Positions 1 through 7,384 of a stretch of 33,525 bases of DNA are shown one piece after another. The DNA is from Chitinophagaceae bacterium (GTDB lineage: Bacteria; Bacteroidota; Bacteroidia; Chitinophagales; Chitinophagaceae). The position numbers were made by a program, and so were the translations under genes. The stretch is from NCBI GenBank assembly GCA_947379895.1, contig CANCPA010000030.1, forward strand, positions 1 through 33,525, read 5' to 3'. The stretch's first letter is position 1; each line of letters starts with the position of its first letter. Below the pieces are notes generated by a model. That model had not been told where the DNA came from, did no database searches, and was given only the letters and a program-made list of their open reading frames with translations.

Positions 1-294
1 AGCCAATATCCTCGTGGAGTTAAGAAAGAAGAAATGGAAAAATTGGGCTATACTTCAAAGAAGATTATGGGGTATAGTTTAAGAACTGACAAATACAGAT
101 TAACTCTTTGGGTTAATGACTTTACTAGTAAGTCTCCTTTTGACCCTGCAAAGATTTATGCCAAGGAAATGTATGATTATGTAAAAGATCCATTAGAAAA
201 AGTAAATGTTGCTGATGCTAAAGCTTACACAAATATTTACAAGGATATGTACAAGAAGATGCTTGAATTTTTTACATCTCAGGTAAGCAAGTAG
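1..294 (+). CDS. Sulfatase, C-terminal fragment (S1 family, iduronate-2-sulfatase-like)
   Basis: The reading frame is open to the left edge of the window, so only the last 97 residues are seen; an internal ATG at 34 is not the start. The fragment runs from SQYPRGVKKEE to FFTSQVSK and aligns with the last ~100 residues of the complete sulfatase at 3881-5491, which has the same SQYPR...LGY...MGYS.R...YR.T.W...ELYDY...P.E..NV order. This C-terminal subdomain follows the catalytic alpha/beta domain in S1 sulfatases, so the formylglycine site lies outside the window. It was probably the first of two paralogous sulfatases removing sulfate esters from the glycan attacked by the lyases downstream. 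A terminator-like hairpin follows at 361-395. Family assignment is strong by paralogy; the exact sulfate position is unknown. Confidence 0.85.
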   Translation, partial: SQYPRGVKKEEMEKLGYTSKKIMGYSLRTDKYRLTLWVNDFTSKSPFDPAKIYAKEMYDYVKDPLEKVNVADAKAYTNIYKDMYKKMLEFFTSQVSK

Positions 295-304
295 TAAATA
301 AGAA

Positions 305-318
305 TATATCATGATATA
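305..318. other. 14-bp perfect palindrome
   Basis: TATATCATGATATA is a perfect 14-bp palindrome between the sulfatase stop and the terminator hairpin. It could be an operator, but its AT-richness makes a chance origin quite possible. Confidence 0.25.
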
Positions 319-360
319 GTCATTTTAATTATATCATTAAAGGTTTTGTTAGTGCAATTC

Positions 361-400
361 ATGAATAACTCAGGAACTTTTTCTGGGTTATTCATTTTAT
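361..400 (+). terminator. Intrinsic terminator after the first sulfatase
   Basis: ATGAATAACTCAG (361-373) pairs with CTGGGTTATTCAT (383-395), a 13-bp stem with one G-U pair and a 9-nt loop, followed by a T-rich run. It would end the transcript of the upstream sulfatase and separate it from the gene starting at 439. Confidence 0.65.
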
Positions 401-412
401 TAATTAGGAATG

Positions 413-420
413 TAAATTTG
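413..420 (+). promoter_or_regulatory. Bacteroidota -7 box (TAAATTTG)
   Basis: TAAATTTG matches the Bacteroidota -7 consensus TAnnTTTG and lies 18 nt before the ATG at 439, just after a terminator. No clear -33 TTG is seen at the usual distance, so this is moderate evidence for the promoter of the 439-3541 pair. Confidence 0.5.
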
Positions 421-438
421 ATAATATAATTTTAAGAA

Positions 439-1269
439 ATGAAATCATTCTTTTGTTGTTTACTATCGGTAATTATTTCAATTTGTACTAATGCTCAAGA
501 GTATAAAACCGAAACGAATATTCATTATTACGCTGATTCTATCAACAAGAAGGATGCATATACCGATGCTCAATGCACCCTCGACATTTATTATCCTCAA
601 AATAAAAAGGACTATGCTACAATAGTTTGGTTTCATGGAGGTAGTATGACCGGTGGCGAGAAACAAATTCCTAAAACTTTAATGAACAAGGGATATGCAA
701 TTGTAGGTGTTGAATATCGTTTATCCCCGAAGGTAAATGCCCCTGCCTATATAGAGGATGCTGCTGCTGCAGTTGCTTGGGTATTTAAAAATATAGCTAA
801 GTATGGAGGAAGTACAAAACTCATCTTCCTTTCAGGTCATTCTGCCGGAGGATATCTCAATTTGATGGTAACACTCGATAAGAGTTATTTAGCCAAATAT
901 GACATTGATGCAAATAATATTGCCGAAATTATTCCTTTTAGCGGGCAAGCAATTACTCACTTCACTGTTCGCAAGGAAATGGGTATTTCGAGAACACAGC
1001 CTATCATTGATAAATACGCTCCACTTTATTTTGTAAGAGCAGATGCCCCTCCAATGTTTTTGATTACAGGTGATAGGGAACAGGAATTGTTAGGCCGTTA
1101 TGAGGAAAATGCTTACTTGTGGCGGATGATGAAATTGGTTGGACATACCCGAACTAAAATCGTAGAAATTCCTGGATACACACACGGTGGTATGGCAAAG
1201 CCTGCTTATCCTTTGTTATTAAAAGAAGTGGAAGATATGACCAAAGAAATAATGGATAAAAAGAAATAG
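439..1269 (+). CDS. Secreted alpha/beta hydrolase, carbohydrate esterase-like
   Basis: This 276-residue protein has a signal peptide (about residues 1-19, ending TNAQ). It then has the hallmarks of the esterase/lipase (BD-FAE, Abhydrolase_3-like) fold: an oxyanion HGG at 66-68, the nucleophile elbow GHSAGG with Ser135, an acid in ITGDRE (Asp212) and His249 in PGYTHGG. In polysaccharide loci such enzymes usually remove acetyl or other acyl esters from the glycan so that lyases can act. It is the first gene after the 361-395 terminator, and only 7 bases separate its stop from the next start, so the two genes are probably co-transcribed. The true ester substrate cannot be read from the sequence. 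A second, divergent hydrolase of this fold sits at 8726-9610. Confidence 0.8.
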   Translation: MKSFFCCLLSVIISICTNAQEYKTETNIHYYADSINKKDAYTDAQCTLDIYYPQNKKDYATIVWFHGGSMTGGEKQIPKTLMNKGYAIVGVEYRLSPKVNAPAYIEDAAAAVAWVFKNIAKYGGSTKLIFLSGHSAGGYLNLMVTLDKSYLAKYDIDANNIAEIIPFSGQAITHFTVRKEMGISRTQPIIDKYAPLYFVRADAPPMFLITGDREQELLGRYEENAYLWRMMKLVGHTRTKIVEIPGYTHGGMAKPAYPLLLKEVEDMTKEIMDKKK

Positions 1270-1276
1270 AAACGAA

Positions 1277-3541
1277 ATGAGAATAAAAATTACCTCTCTT
1301 TTATTGTTTTTATGTTTTTGTGCTTTGAGTCAAATCAATTCACAAACTACTTCTTTGATTGCTTATGATACTAGTGGAAAGCTTGCCTATTTAAAAGACT
1401 CAAAGGGAAATCAACTCCCCGACTTTAGTTATGTAGGCTATAAAAACAGTGAAGTCGCCATTCCTACAGTTGCTGTTGTAAAGACTGTTTATCCTGTGGC
1501 AGGAGATAATTTAGCAAATATTCAAAATGCGATTAATCAAGTAGCTGCGATGCCTGTAGGTAGTGATGGTTTTAGGGGTGCTATCTTATTTAAGAAAGGA
1601 CTATATCAAGTGTCTGATACTATTCAAATTAAAACAAGTGGAATAGTACTTAGAGGTGAGGGTACCGATACTATTAATGGTACTCGCTTCTTGGCTACTA
1701 CTCTCGCTCAATATACTTTATTTAATTTTCAAGGAAAAAGTGGAATCGCTGCTACAGGAACTAAACGAGCAACTTTAGACCCATATATTCCTTATGGAAC
1801 CAATAAACTAACCGTAACGAATGCATCTAGCACTTTCAAAGTGGGGGATTCTATTTTAGTAGAACGGTTACCCGATTCTAATTGGATTAATTTATTGACA
1901 ATGGCACAGTGGGGTTGGACCCCTTCAGGTTATAATGTCTATTTTCAACGAAAGATAACGGCAATAAGTGGTACATCTGTAACTGTTGATGCACCCTTTG
2001 TTGACAATATTGATACAAACTATGCAGTAGGTTCTGTGATGAAATATAAATCTCCTTCCTTACAAAATTGTGGTATCGAGAACATGGCTTTACTTTCTGC
2101 CTACACTTCCGATACTGCAGAGAATCATGGTTGGGATGCCATCGAAATTGATAATGCTATTAATTGTTGGGTGCGTAAAGTGGAGGTATATTATTTTGGT
2201 TACTCTGCCGTTACCATGCATGCTAATTCTTGTTGGATAACAGTGGATAGTTGTAAGATGATTGATGCAAAATCAGTGGTTACTGGCGAGAGAAGATATT
2301 CCTTTCATGTTGATGGTCAACATACATTGGTTAAGAATTGTTGGACTCGAAACGGACGACATGATTATGTAACAGGCGGTCGGGTTGCAGGACCAAATGT
2401 ATTTTATAATAGTACAGCTACTAAACAGCAAAATGATATTGGTCCTCACATGCGTTGGTCAACAGGGATTTTGTTCGATAACATTACTAGTAATGGGAAT
2501 CAGAATGTCCAAAACCGTGAAAGTATGGGAACAGGACACGGATGGTCGGGTGGACAAATAATGTATTGGAATTGTAAAGCAGGAAGTATGATAATTCAAG
2601 ACCCACAAGGAGATGAAACAAATTGGGCAATTGGTTGTACCTCTCCTAATATTACCAATGTAGGTGGTTTGGCTACTGAGCCTTATGGAGTTGTTGAATC
2701 TAAAAATAAGCCGATAGCTGCAATACCTAGTCTATTCATGGCACAACTTAATCAGCGTTTGGCAATAGGAAAAAAGAAAGTACAGACCATTAAATTTGAT
2801 TCATTAGCTGCCAAAAATGTAGGCGACTCCGATTTTGTGCCTACTTGTTCTGCAAGTTCCACATTGCCAATTACGCTTACTAGCATGAATAAGTCGGTGG
2901 CAACTATCGTTAATGGCAAAATTCATATTGTGGGTATTGGAACTGTTATCATCAATGCATCCCAAATTGGTGATACTAATTATTTAGCTGCACCTATCTA
3001 TGGTCAATTATTAACAGTGAACGCATCCTTGCCAATTGGTATCAAGAATTTTAGTGCAACTATCAAATCTAAATCTGTTGTATTGAATTGGGATATTTCT
3101 GATGAAACTGGAATTGCTAAATATCAAATTGAGAAAAGTAAAGATGGGAATAGTTTTATTGCAATTGGTTTTATAAGCTCAATTATTCCCCAAAAGAATA
3201 TGTTTAGTGATGTTTCTCCATCATTACCTGCTTACTATAGGATAAAAGCAGTTTATAATAACGGTGTAGTAACTTATAGTAATAGTCTTTTTATTTCCGA
3301 TAAATCGACTGATGGAATTAGTATTTACCCTAATCCTGTTACTAATAATTTGATGATTACAGGGTTGAATGGTCAATCAACTTTGAAGATTGTCAATAGT
3401 ATTGGACAAATAATGAGGCAACAAAATACGAGTGCTAATGCTTTGAATTTGGATGTAAGTACGCTAAAAGAAGGTGTTTATATACTTTCAATAAGTGATG
3501 ATTCGGATAGGATTATTATTAGGAAATTCATTAAGAAGTAA
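1277..3541 (+). CDS. T9SS-sorted pectate-lyase-like right-handed beta-helix protein
   Basis: The 754-residue protein has a signal peptide (residues 1-23, ending INSQ). Residues ~40-500 form a pectate-lyase superfamily beta-helix: an N-terminal LPDFSYVGY segment, the IQNAINQVAA helix, GAILFKKGLYQV and GIVLRGEG, then repeated N..V..C strands. Next comes a bacterial Ig-like segment (~505-590, starting QTIKFDSLAAK and including VATIVNGKIHIVGIGT), a fibronectin-III-like segment (~595-670) and a T9SS type A sorting domain starting ISIYPNPVTNNL. It should therefore be exported and anchored at or released from the outer surface. Its place among sulfatases and uronic-acid lyases suggests a polysaccharide lyase or related glycan-active enzyme. 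I cannot assign a CAZy family or name catalytic residues. It starts 7 bases after the esterase-like gene. Confidence 0.7.
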   Translation: MRIKITSLLLFLCFCALSQINSQTTSLIAYDTSGKLAYLKDSKGNQLPDFSYVGYKNSEVAIPTVAVVKTVYPVAGDNLANIQNAINQVAAMPVGSDGFRGAILFKKGLYQVSDTIQIKTSGIVLRGEGTDTINGTRFLATTLAQYTLFNFQGKSGIAATGTKRATLDPYIPYGTNKLTVTNASSTFKVGDSILVERLPDSNWINLLTMAQWGWTPSGYNVYFQRKITAISGTSVTVDAPFVDNIDTNYAVGSVMKYKSPSLQNCGIENMALLSAYTSDTAENHGWDAIEIDNAINCWVRKVEVYYFGYSAVTMHANSCWITVDSCKMIDAKSVVTGERRYSFHVDGQHTLVKNCWTRNGRHDYVTGGRVAGPNVFYNSTATKQQNDIGPHMRWSTGILFDNITSNGNQNVQNRESMGTGHGWSGGQIMYWNCKAGSMIIQDPQGDETNWAIGCTSPNITNVGGLATEPYGVVESKNKPIAAIPSLFMAQLNQRLAIGKKKVQTIKFDSLAAKNVGDSDFVPTCSASSTLPITLTSMNKSVATIVNGKIHIVGIGTVIINASQIGDTNYLAAPIYGQLLTVNASLPIGIKNFSATIKSKSVVLNWDISDETGIAKYQIEKSKDGNSFIAIGFISSIIPQKNMFSDVSPSLPAYYRIKAVYNNGVVTYSNSLFISDKSTDGISIYPNPVTNNLMITGLNGQSTLKIVNSIGQIMRQQNTSANALNLDVSTLKEGVYILSISDDSDRIIIRKFIKK

Positions 3542-3607
3542 GGTAATTTAGGAGATATGTATGGTGTAAAAGTTTTTGGCTATTCATTTTCAGGATAAAT
3601 TCTATTT

Positions 3608-3796
3608 ACAAAACCGATGAGTTTTGCAATTTAACTGATAAGTTAAGCGACAAAACCGATGGGTTTTGTAATATAACTGATAAGTTAAGCGACAAAACCG
3701 ATGGGTTTTGCAATATAACTGATAAGTTAAGCGACAAAACCGATGAGTCTTGTTATAAAACTGATAGGTTAAATGACGAAACCGATCTTCAAATTT
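3608..3796. repeat. 42-bp tandem array made of two alternating 21-bp palindromic units
   Basis: Units begin every 42 bp at 3608, 3650, 3692, 3734 and 3776 (the last partial). Each 42-mer splits into two 21-bp halves. Half A has the core CAAAACCGATGGGTTTTG, two 7-bp arms around GATG. Half B has the core TAACTGATAAGTTA, two 5-bp arms around GATA. This gives nine 21-bp units, with the last ones degraded. The array fills most of the 339-base gap between the beta-helix gene and the sulfatase. The period is a multiple of three, which produces a spurious repetitive reading frame on the other strand. There are no spacers, so it is not a CRISPR array. Confidence 0.9.
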
Positions 3797-3880
3797 ACTT
3801 GGAAAGAAAGTAGTGAAACTGTCCATAGTTTGAAAAATTGAAAAGCAATAATCAATAAAGTGAGTTAAATTAAGAATAAT

Positions 3881-5491
3881 ATGATACAAATGAAACGATT
3901 ACTGATTGTCACATCGATGATGTTTACAGCTTTGCAAATGTTTGCGCAGCAAGCAAATAAACCGAATGTGTTGTTTATTGCAATCGATGATTTGAAACCA
4001 ATTTTGGGTTGCTATGGCGACAAAATGGTTAAGACACCAAATATTGACCGTTTGGCAAAGATGGGAACCGTATTTCAAAGTAATTATTGTCAACAAGCGG
4101 TTTGTGGACCTACTCGTGCTAGTTTGATGACGGGAAAACGTCCTGACTATACGAAAGTCTGGGATTTAAAAACACCTATGCGCAATGTAAATCCTGATAT
4201 TTTGAGCTTGCCTCAATATCTAATTACACAAGGATATTCTACACAAGGAATTGGTAAGATTTATGACCCTCGCGATGTGGATAATGATTTGGACAAACCA
4301 TCTTGGAGTGTTCCTTATTATAAAAAATCAGAAGACTATTATGATAAAACTAATGGACTACCTGTTAATGTAGAATATCAATCGGCTGAAAGTAAAAAAC
4401 AGGCAGCAAAATTTGCTATCGAAGGTGAATCAAAGGGTTTGAAAGGGAAAGAGTTGAAACAGTATATTAATGAAAGAGTCCGACCAACCACTGAATGTCT
4501 AGATGTTCCTGATAATGCCTACGAAGATGGAGCAATCGCATTGAAAGCAAAAGATATCTTAGGTAAATTAAGTCAATCTAACCAACCATTTTTCTTTGGT
4601 GTGGGTTTTCATAAGCCACATCTTCCCTTTGTATCCCCCAAAAAGTATTGGGATTTATATAAAAGAGAGGATATGCCTGTGGCAAAGTTTCAGGAGAAAT
4701 CAAAGAATGGGGTAGATATGGCTTATCATAGTGCCTCTGAAATGAGACTTTATACAGATATTCCTGAATTACTTTCTTTTACCGACCAAAAGCCTTTTGG
4801 TTTGACGCTCCCTTTAGCAAAACAAAAAGAATTGATTCACGGTTACTATGCCGCTGTTTCTTATACCGATGCACAAGTTGGCATCTTGTTAAATACCCTC
4901 GATTCTTTGGGTTTAACCAAAAATACCATCATCGTGCTTTGGGGTGACCACGGATGGCATTTAGGCGACCATAATTTATGGTGCAAGCATACCAATTTCG
5001 AGCAGGCTACCCATTCTCCATTAATCATTTCTGCTCCAGGTTTTAAATCAGGGAACACGAATTCTATGACCGAACACATAGATATATTTCCTACTGTTTG
5101 TGATTTGGCAGGGGTTAAAGTTCCAGAGGTTTTAGATGGAAAGAGTCTGAAATCAATAATGAAATCGCCTAAAAATACCGTTAAAGAATTTGCAGTTAGT
5201 CAATATCCTCGCACTGCCACTACTTCTGAAACAGAGAGGTTGGGCTATGCTACTGCAAAATATATGGGTTACTCTTTTCGTAATGAGCGGTACCGTTATA
5301 CAGTTTGGATGGGAGAGAATTACCGTTCAAATATGCCCTTCAAAAAGGAGTTGGTCATTGGAACAGAATTGTATGATTACAAAGTTGACCCCGACGAAAC
5401 AATTAATGTAGTAAATGAGAAGAAATATGCCACTATCTCGAAGGAGTTAGAAGGCAAAATGATTCAATTTTTTAAATCACAAGAGAAATAA
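3881..5491 (+). CDS. Secreted sulfatase, iduronate-2-sulfatase-like (S1 family)
   Basis: The protein has 536 residues from the ATG at 3881; an in-frame ATG at 3890 (MKRLLIVTSMMF...) gives a cleaner signal peptide ending FAQ and may be the real start. It has the sulfatase core: metal-binding NVLFIAIDDLK (Asp36, Asp37), the formylglycine motif CGPTRASLMTG with Cys75, TPNIDRLA, GVGFHKPHLPF, and GDHGWHLGDH with the late metal and catalytic residues, then the C-terminal ELYDY...NV subdomain. The order and the KPHLPF and GWHLGDH motifs are those of iduronate-2-sulfatase-like enzymes. Cys75 needs oxidation by a formylglycine-generating enzyme not seen here. It should remove sulfate from uronic-acid or related residues in the periplasm. 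Its stop is immediately followed by the ATG of the DUF1961 gene, so the two are translationally adjacent. It is paralogous to the fragment at 1-294. Confidence 0.92.
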   Translation: MIQMKRLLIVTSMMFTALQMFAQQANKPNVLFIAIDDLKPILGCYGDKMVKTPNIDRLAKMGTVFQSNYCQQAVCGPTRASLMTGKRPDYTKVWDLKTPMRNVNPDILSLPQYLITQGYSTQGIGKIYDPRDVDNDLDKPSWSVPYYKKSEDYYDKTNGLPVNVEYQSAESKKQAAKFAIEGESKGLKGKELKQYINERVRPTTECLDVPDNAYEDGAIALKAKDILGKLSQSNQPFFFGVGFHKPHLPFVSPKKYWDLYKREDMPVAKFQEKSKNGVDMAYHSASEMRLYTDIPELLSFTDQKPFGLTLPLAKQKELIHGYYAAVSYTDAQVGILLNTLDSLGLTKNTIIVLWGDHGWHLGDHNLWCKHTNFEQATHSPLIISAPGFKSGNTNSMTEHIDIFPTVCDLAGVKVPEVLDGKSLKSIMKSPKNTVKEFAVSQYPRTATTSETERLGYATAKYMGYSFRNERYRYTVWMGENYRSNMPFKKELVIGTELYDYKVDPDETINVVNEKKYATISKELEGKMIQFFKSQEK

Positions 5492-6223
5492 ATGAAAAGA
5501 ATGACTATTAAATTATTATTAGCGGCAACCTTGTTTGTATCATCTGTTTTTGCTCAAGATTATACAAAGGGAAATCTCCTTTATTCCAACGATTTTTCTA
5601 GCGCTAAGAAACTGAAAGGGTGGGTAATGGAAGGAAAGGCAAATGTGGAATTTAAGGATAAGATGATGCACATTTATTCTCCAAACGAGGGGAATCACCA
5701 TGTTTATTGGTGTCCTAAAGACTTCCCCAAAAACTTTATTGCAGAATGGGATGCTCAAAACTATAAGACTGATGCAGGTCTTTGTATCATCTTCTTTTGT
5801 GCTAAGGGCTTGAAAGGACAAGATATTTTCGATTCTTCGATGCCCAAAAGAACCACAGGCGATTTTGAGGATTATATCCGTGGTGCTATGAATTGTTACC
5901 ATGTTTCCTACTATGCAAATGGACGTGACCATCCGGGACGTTTGATAGCAAATTTGAGGAAGAATGCAGGTTTTCATTTGATTGAATCTCAAGAACCAGG
6001 CATTCCAATTCTTTCTACCGCAGTACATCATTTGAAATTAATCAAGAGTGAAGGACAGATTTTGATGTATGTAGATGGTAGGAAAATCATTGATTGGGTG
6101 GATGACGGTAAAAAATATGGACCTATTTATGGAGAAGGTAAAATTGGTTTCAGACAAATGCAATGGACTCACTTTGCCTATAAGGACTTTAAAGTATGGG
6201 AGATTGCAGATTCGAAGAAGTAG
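5492..6223 (+). CDS. Secreted DUF1961 family protein (YesU-like, lectin-like fold)
   Basis: The 243-residue protein has a signal peptide (1-21, ending SVFAQ). The body matches DUF1961: LLYSNDFSSAKKLKGWVMEG, HHVYWCPKDFPKNF, CIIFFCAKG, the DYIRGAMNCYHVSYYANG segment, and a C-terminal DGRKIIDWVDDG plus GKIGFRQMQ. The family includes Bacillus YesU, found in a pectin-degradation cluster, and has a concanavalin-like beta-sandwich. Members recur in polysaccharide loci but their chemistry is not settled, so an oligosaccharide-active or binding role is inference. The ATG directly abuts the sulfatase stop (TAA then ATG), indicating co-translation with that sulfatase. A 540-base repeat-filled gap follows. 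Confidence 0.8.
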   Translation: MKRMTIKLLLAATLFVSSVFAQDYTKGNLLYSNDFSSAKKLKGWVMEGKANVEFKDKMMHIYSPNEGNHHVYWCPKDFPKNFIAEWDAQNYKTDAGLCIIFFCAKGLKGQDIFDSSMPKRTTGDFEDYIRGAMNCYHVSYYANGRDHPGRLIANLRKNAGFHLIESQEPGIPILSTAVHHLKLIKSEGQILMYVDGRKIIDWVDDGKKYGPIYGEGKIGFRQMQWTHFAYKDFKVWEIADSKK

Positions 6224-6231
6224 GCTTTTGA

Positions 6232-6305
6232 GTTGTAAGTTATAAGTTATAAGTATTAGTGATGAGTTATGAGTGATTAGTTATGAGTTGTTGGTTATAA
6301 ATTGT
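6232..6305. repeat. Degenerate short direct repeats (AGTTATAAG / GTTATGAG)
   Basis: Directly after the DUF1961 stop there is a run of short, imperfect repeats of the type AGTTATAAGT, GAGTTATGAG and TTAGTTATGAG. It is non-coding and looks like slippage-generated low-complexity sequence. Confidence 0.6.
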
Positions 6306-6360
6306 AATTAGTAGGGTTTAATTGGTTGGAATAATTATTAATGGTTGAAATAAGCTAGAA

Positions 6361-6392
6361 TAAGTGCCGGAGGCACGAAATCTTGGTAGGAA
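6361..6392 (+). repeat. REP-like palindromic element, copy A
   Basis: GTGCCGGAGGCAC (6364-6376) is a perfect 5-bp-stem palindrome followed by the tail GAAATCTTGGTAG. The same head and tail recur at 6461-6493 and 6658-6689. Confidence 0.7.
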
Positions 6393-6420
6393 ACGCTTTT
6401 TATGCAACAAACTTTTAAAT

Positions 6421-6441
6421 ATGTCGTACCTACGGCACTTT
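6421..6441 (-). repeat. REP-like palindromic element, copy B (reverse)
   Basis: Read on the - strand this is AAAGTGCCGTAGGTACGACA, the same head as the other copies, with one arm changed (GTGCC against GGTAC) and without the long tail. Confidence 0.6.
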
Positions 6442-6460
6442 GAACCCTGCTTTTGTTAGA

Positions 6461-6493
6461 TTACTACCAATATTTCGTACCTACGGTACTTTC
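6461..6493 (-). repeat. REP-like palindromic element, copy C (reverse)
   Basis: On the - strand GTACCGTAGGTAC is a perfect palindrome, followed by GAAATATTGGTAGTAA, matching the tails of copies A and D. It is inverted relative to them. Confidence 0.7.
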
Positions 6494-6560
6494 AAACCTT
6501 GATTCTCATTTGTAAGTATTAGATTTTAAGTTGTAGGTTGTAAGTATTAGGTTCTAAATA

Positions 6561-6660
6561 GTAAGTAGTTGGTTAGAATGAGAATCAATGGTTGAAATAA
6601 GCTAGGAATAGTAAGTAGTTGGTTAGAATAATTATAAATGGTTGAAATAAGCTAGGATAA
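6561..6660 (+). repeat. 50-bp tandem duplication, with a third partial copy upstream
   Basis: 6561-6610 and 6611-6660 are consecutive 50-bp copies starting GTAAGTAGTTGGTTAGAAT and sharing ATGGTTGAAATAAGCTAGGA. A third copy of the last ~39 bases lies at 6322-6360, and like the 6611-6660 copy it runs directly into a REP-like palindrome. So the repeated module is this unit plus a palindrome. Confidence 0.8.
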
Positions 6661-6689
6661 GTGCCATAGGCACGAAATATTTGTAGAAA
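6658..6689 (+). repeat. REP-like palindromic element, copy D
   Basis: GTGCCATAGGCAC (6661-6673) is a perfect 5-bp-stem palindrome followed by GAAATATTTGTAG, the same organisation as copy A. Confidence 0.7.
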
Positions 6690-6710
6690 GGCAATAACAA
6701 AAATGGCCAA

Positions 6711-6730
6711 AGTCCCGTTAGGGACGACAT
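6711..6730 (+). repeat. REP-like palindrome of a second sequence type
   Basis: GTCCCGTTAGGGAC (6712-6725) is a perfect 5-bp stem followed by GACAT. It keeps the arrangement of copies A-D with different arm sequences, and ends about 35 bases before the RidA-like start. Confidence 0.6.
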
Positions 6731-6764
6731 AGAAGAAAATAATGTGATGCTTAATCGAAGTGAA

Positions 6765-7208
6765 ATGAAAGGTAGTTTGTTGGTTATAGGTTTGGTTTTG
6801 CTATTTACTAATTGTACTCATAAAATGTGTCCTTCTTTGACAAAGGAATTTATACATCCTAACACAGGTTATAGCAAGGCAGTAGTAGTTAATACTCGAC
6901 ATACAAAGACAATCTATGTTTCGGGACTTACTGGCGACGGCGATGATTTTTCTTCCCAAACTAGAACTGCATTTGCACATATTAAAGAGGAATTAAGTTT
7001 TTCGGGAGCAAGTTTAGGGGACATTGTAAAAATGAATACTTACATAGTGAACATCAATAAAGAAAAGGTGGATACATTTCGTAGTATAAGAAAAGAAATT
7101 TTAGGAGAAAAAGATTTGCCTGCAAGTACTTTATTAGGCGTACAAGGTTTGGCAAATAGTAGTAGATTGATAGAGATTGAGGCAATTGCGATTGTCAACA
7201 AGCATTAA
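6765..7208 (+). CDS. RidA/YjgF-family protein with predicted lipoprotein signal
   Basis: From the ATG at 6765 the protein has 147 residues. I prefer this start because it gives a compact signal sequence MKGSLLVIGLVLLFTNC with a possible lipobox Cys17; a GTG at 6744 and an ATG at 6747 are in-frame alternatives that only add a polar tail. Residues ~36-147 are a full RidA domain (TIYVSGLTGDG, FSSQTRTAFAHIKEEL, IVKMNTYIVN, IEIEAIAIV). RidA enzymes normally hydrolyse reactive 2-imino acids in the cytosol using a conserved Arg in a PARS motif. Here that motif reads PAST (119-122), so Ser121 replaces the Arg and classical imine deaminase activity is unlikely. An exported, Arg-less RidA in a glycan locus suggests a different role, perhaps handling unsaturated or keto sugar products; this is inference. 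Confidence 0.8.
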   Translation: MKGSLLVIGLVLLFTNCTHKMCPSLTKEFIHPNTGYSKAVVVNTRHTKTIYVSGLTGDGDDFSSQTRTAFAHIKEELSFSGASLGDIVKMNTYIVNINKEKVDTFRSIRKEILGEKDLPASTLLGVQGLANSSRLIEIEAIAIVNKH

Positions 7209-7253
7209 ATAAAATTGAATTAGGGTTACTATGTAGAGGATTTTAAAACAATT

Positions 7254-7344
7254 AACACAAAGAATTATATCGTTTTCTATGGCAATTTATTTGTCTGATT
7301 AAAAAACTTAGTGTTCCTTGTTTTTTCCTTGTTTTCCTTGTGGT
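7254..7344. repeat. Degenerate ACACAAAG...CTTGTGGT element, copy 1
   Basis: The left arm is AACACAAAG (7254-7262). The right arm is CTTAGTGTTCCTTG with further CCTTG steps ending CTTGTGGT at 7344. It lies 40 bases before the next start and resembles the elements at 8612-8701 and 9736-9823. Confidence 0.5.
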
Positions 7345-7384
7345 AAAAAAATAAGTAGTAGCGAATTAGGAACAAATAAAAGTT

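Noticed and set aside
3608-3796. LacI-type operator cluster
   Set aside because: The AAACC...GGTTT arms superficially resemble one, but the centre is GATG/GATA rather than CG, and the arms change between units, which does not fit one regulator.
3602-3889. A 95-residue repetitive reading frame on the - strand (FCRLTYQ repeats)
   Set aside because: It exists only because the tandem repeat period (42) is divisible by three; the DNA shows palindromic repeats, no signal or known domain, and it overlaps the sulfatase start.
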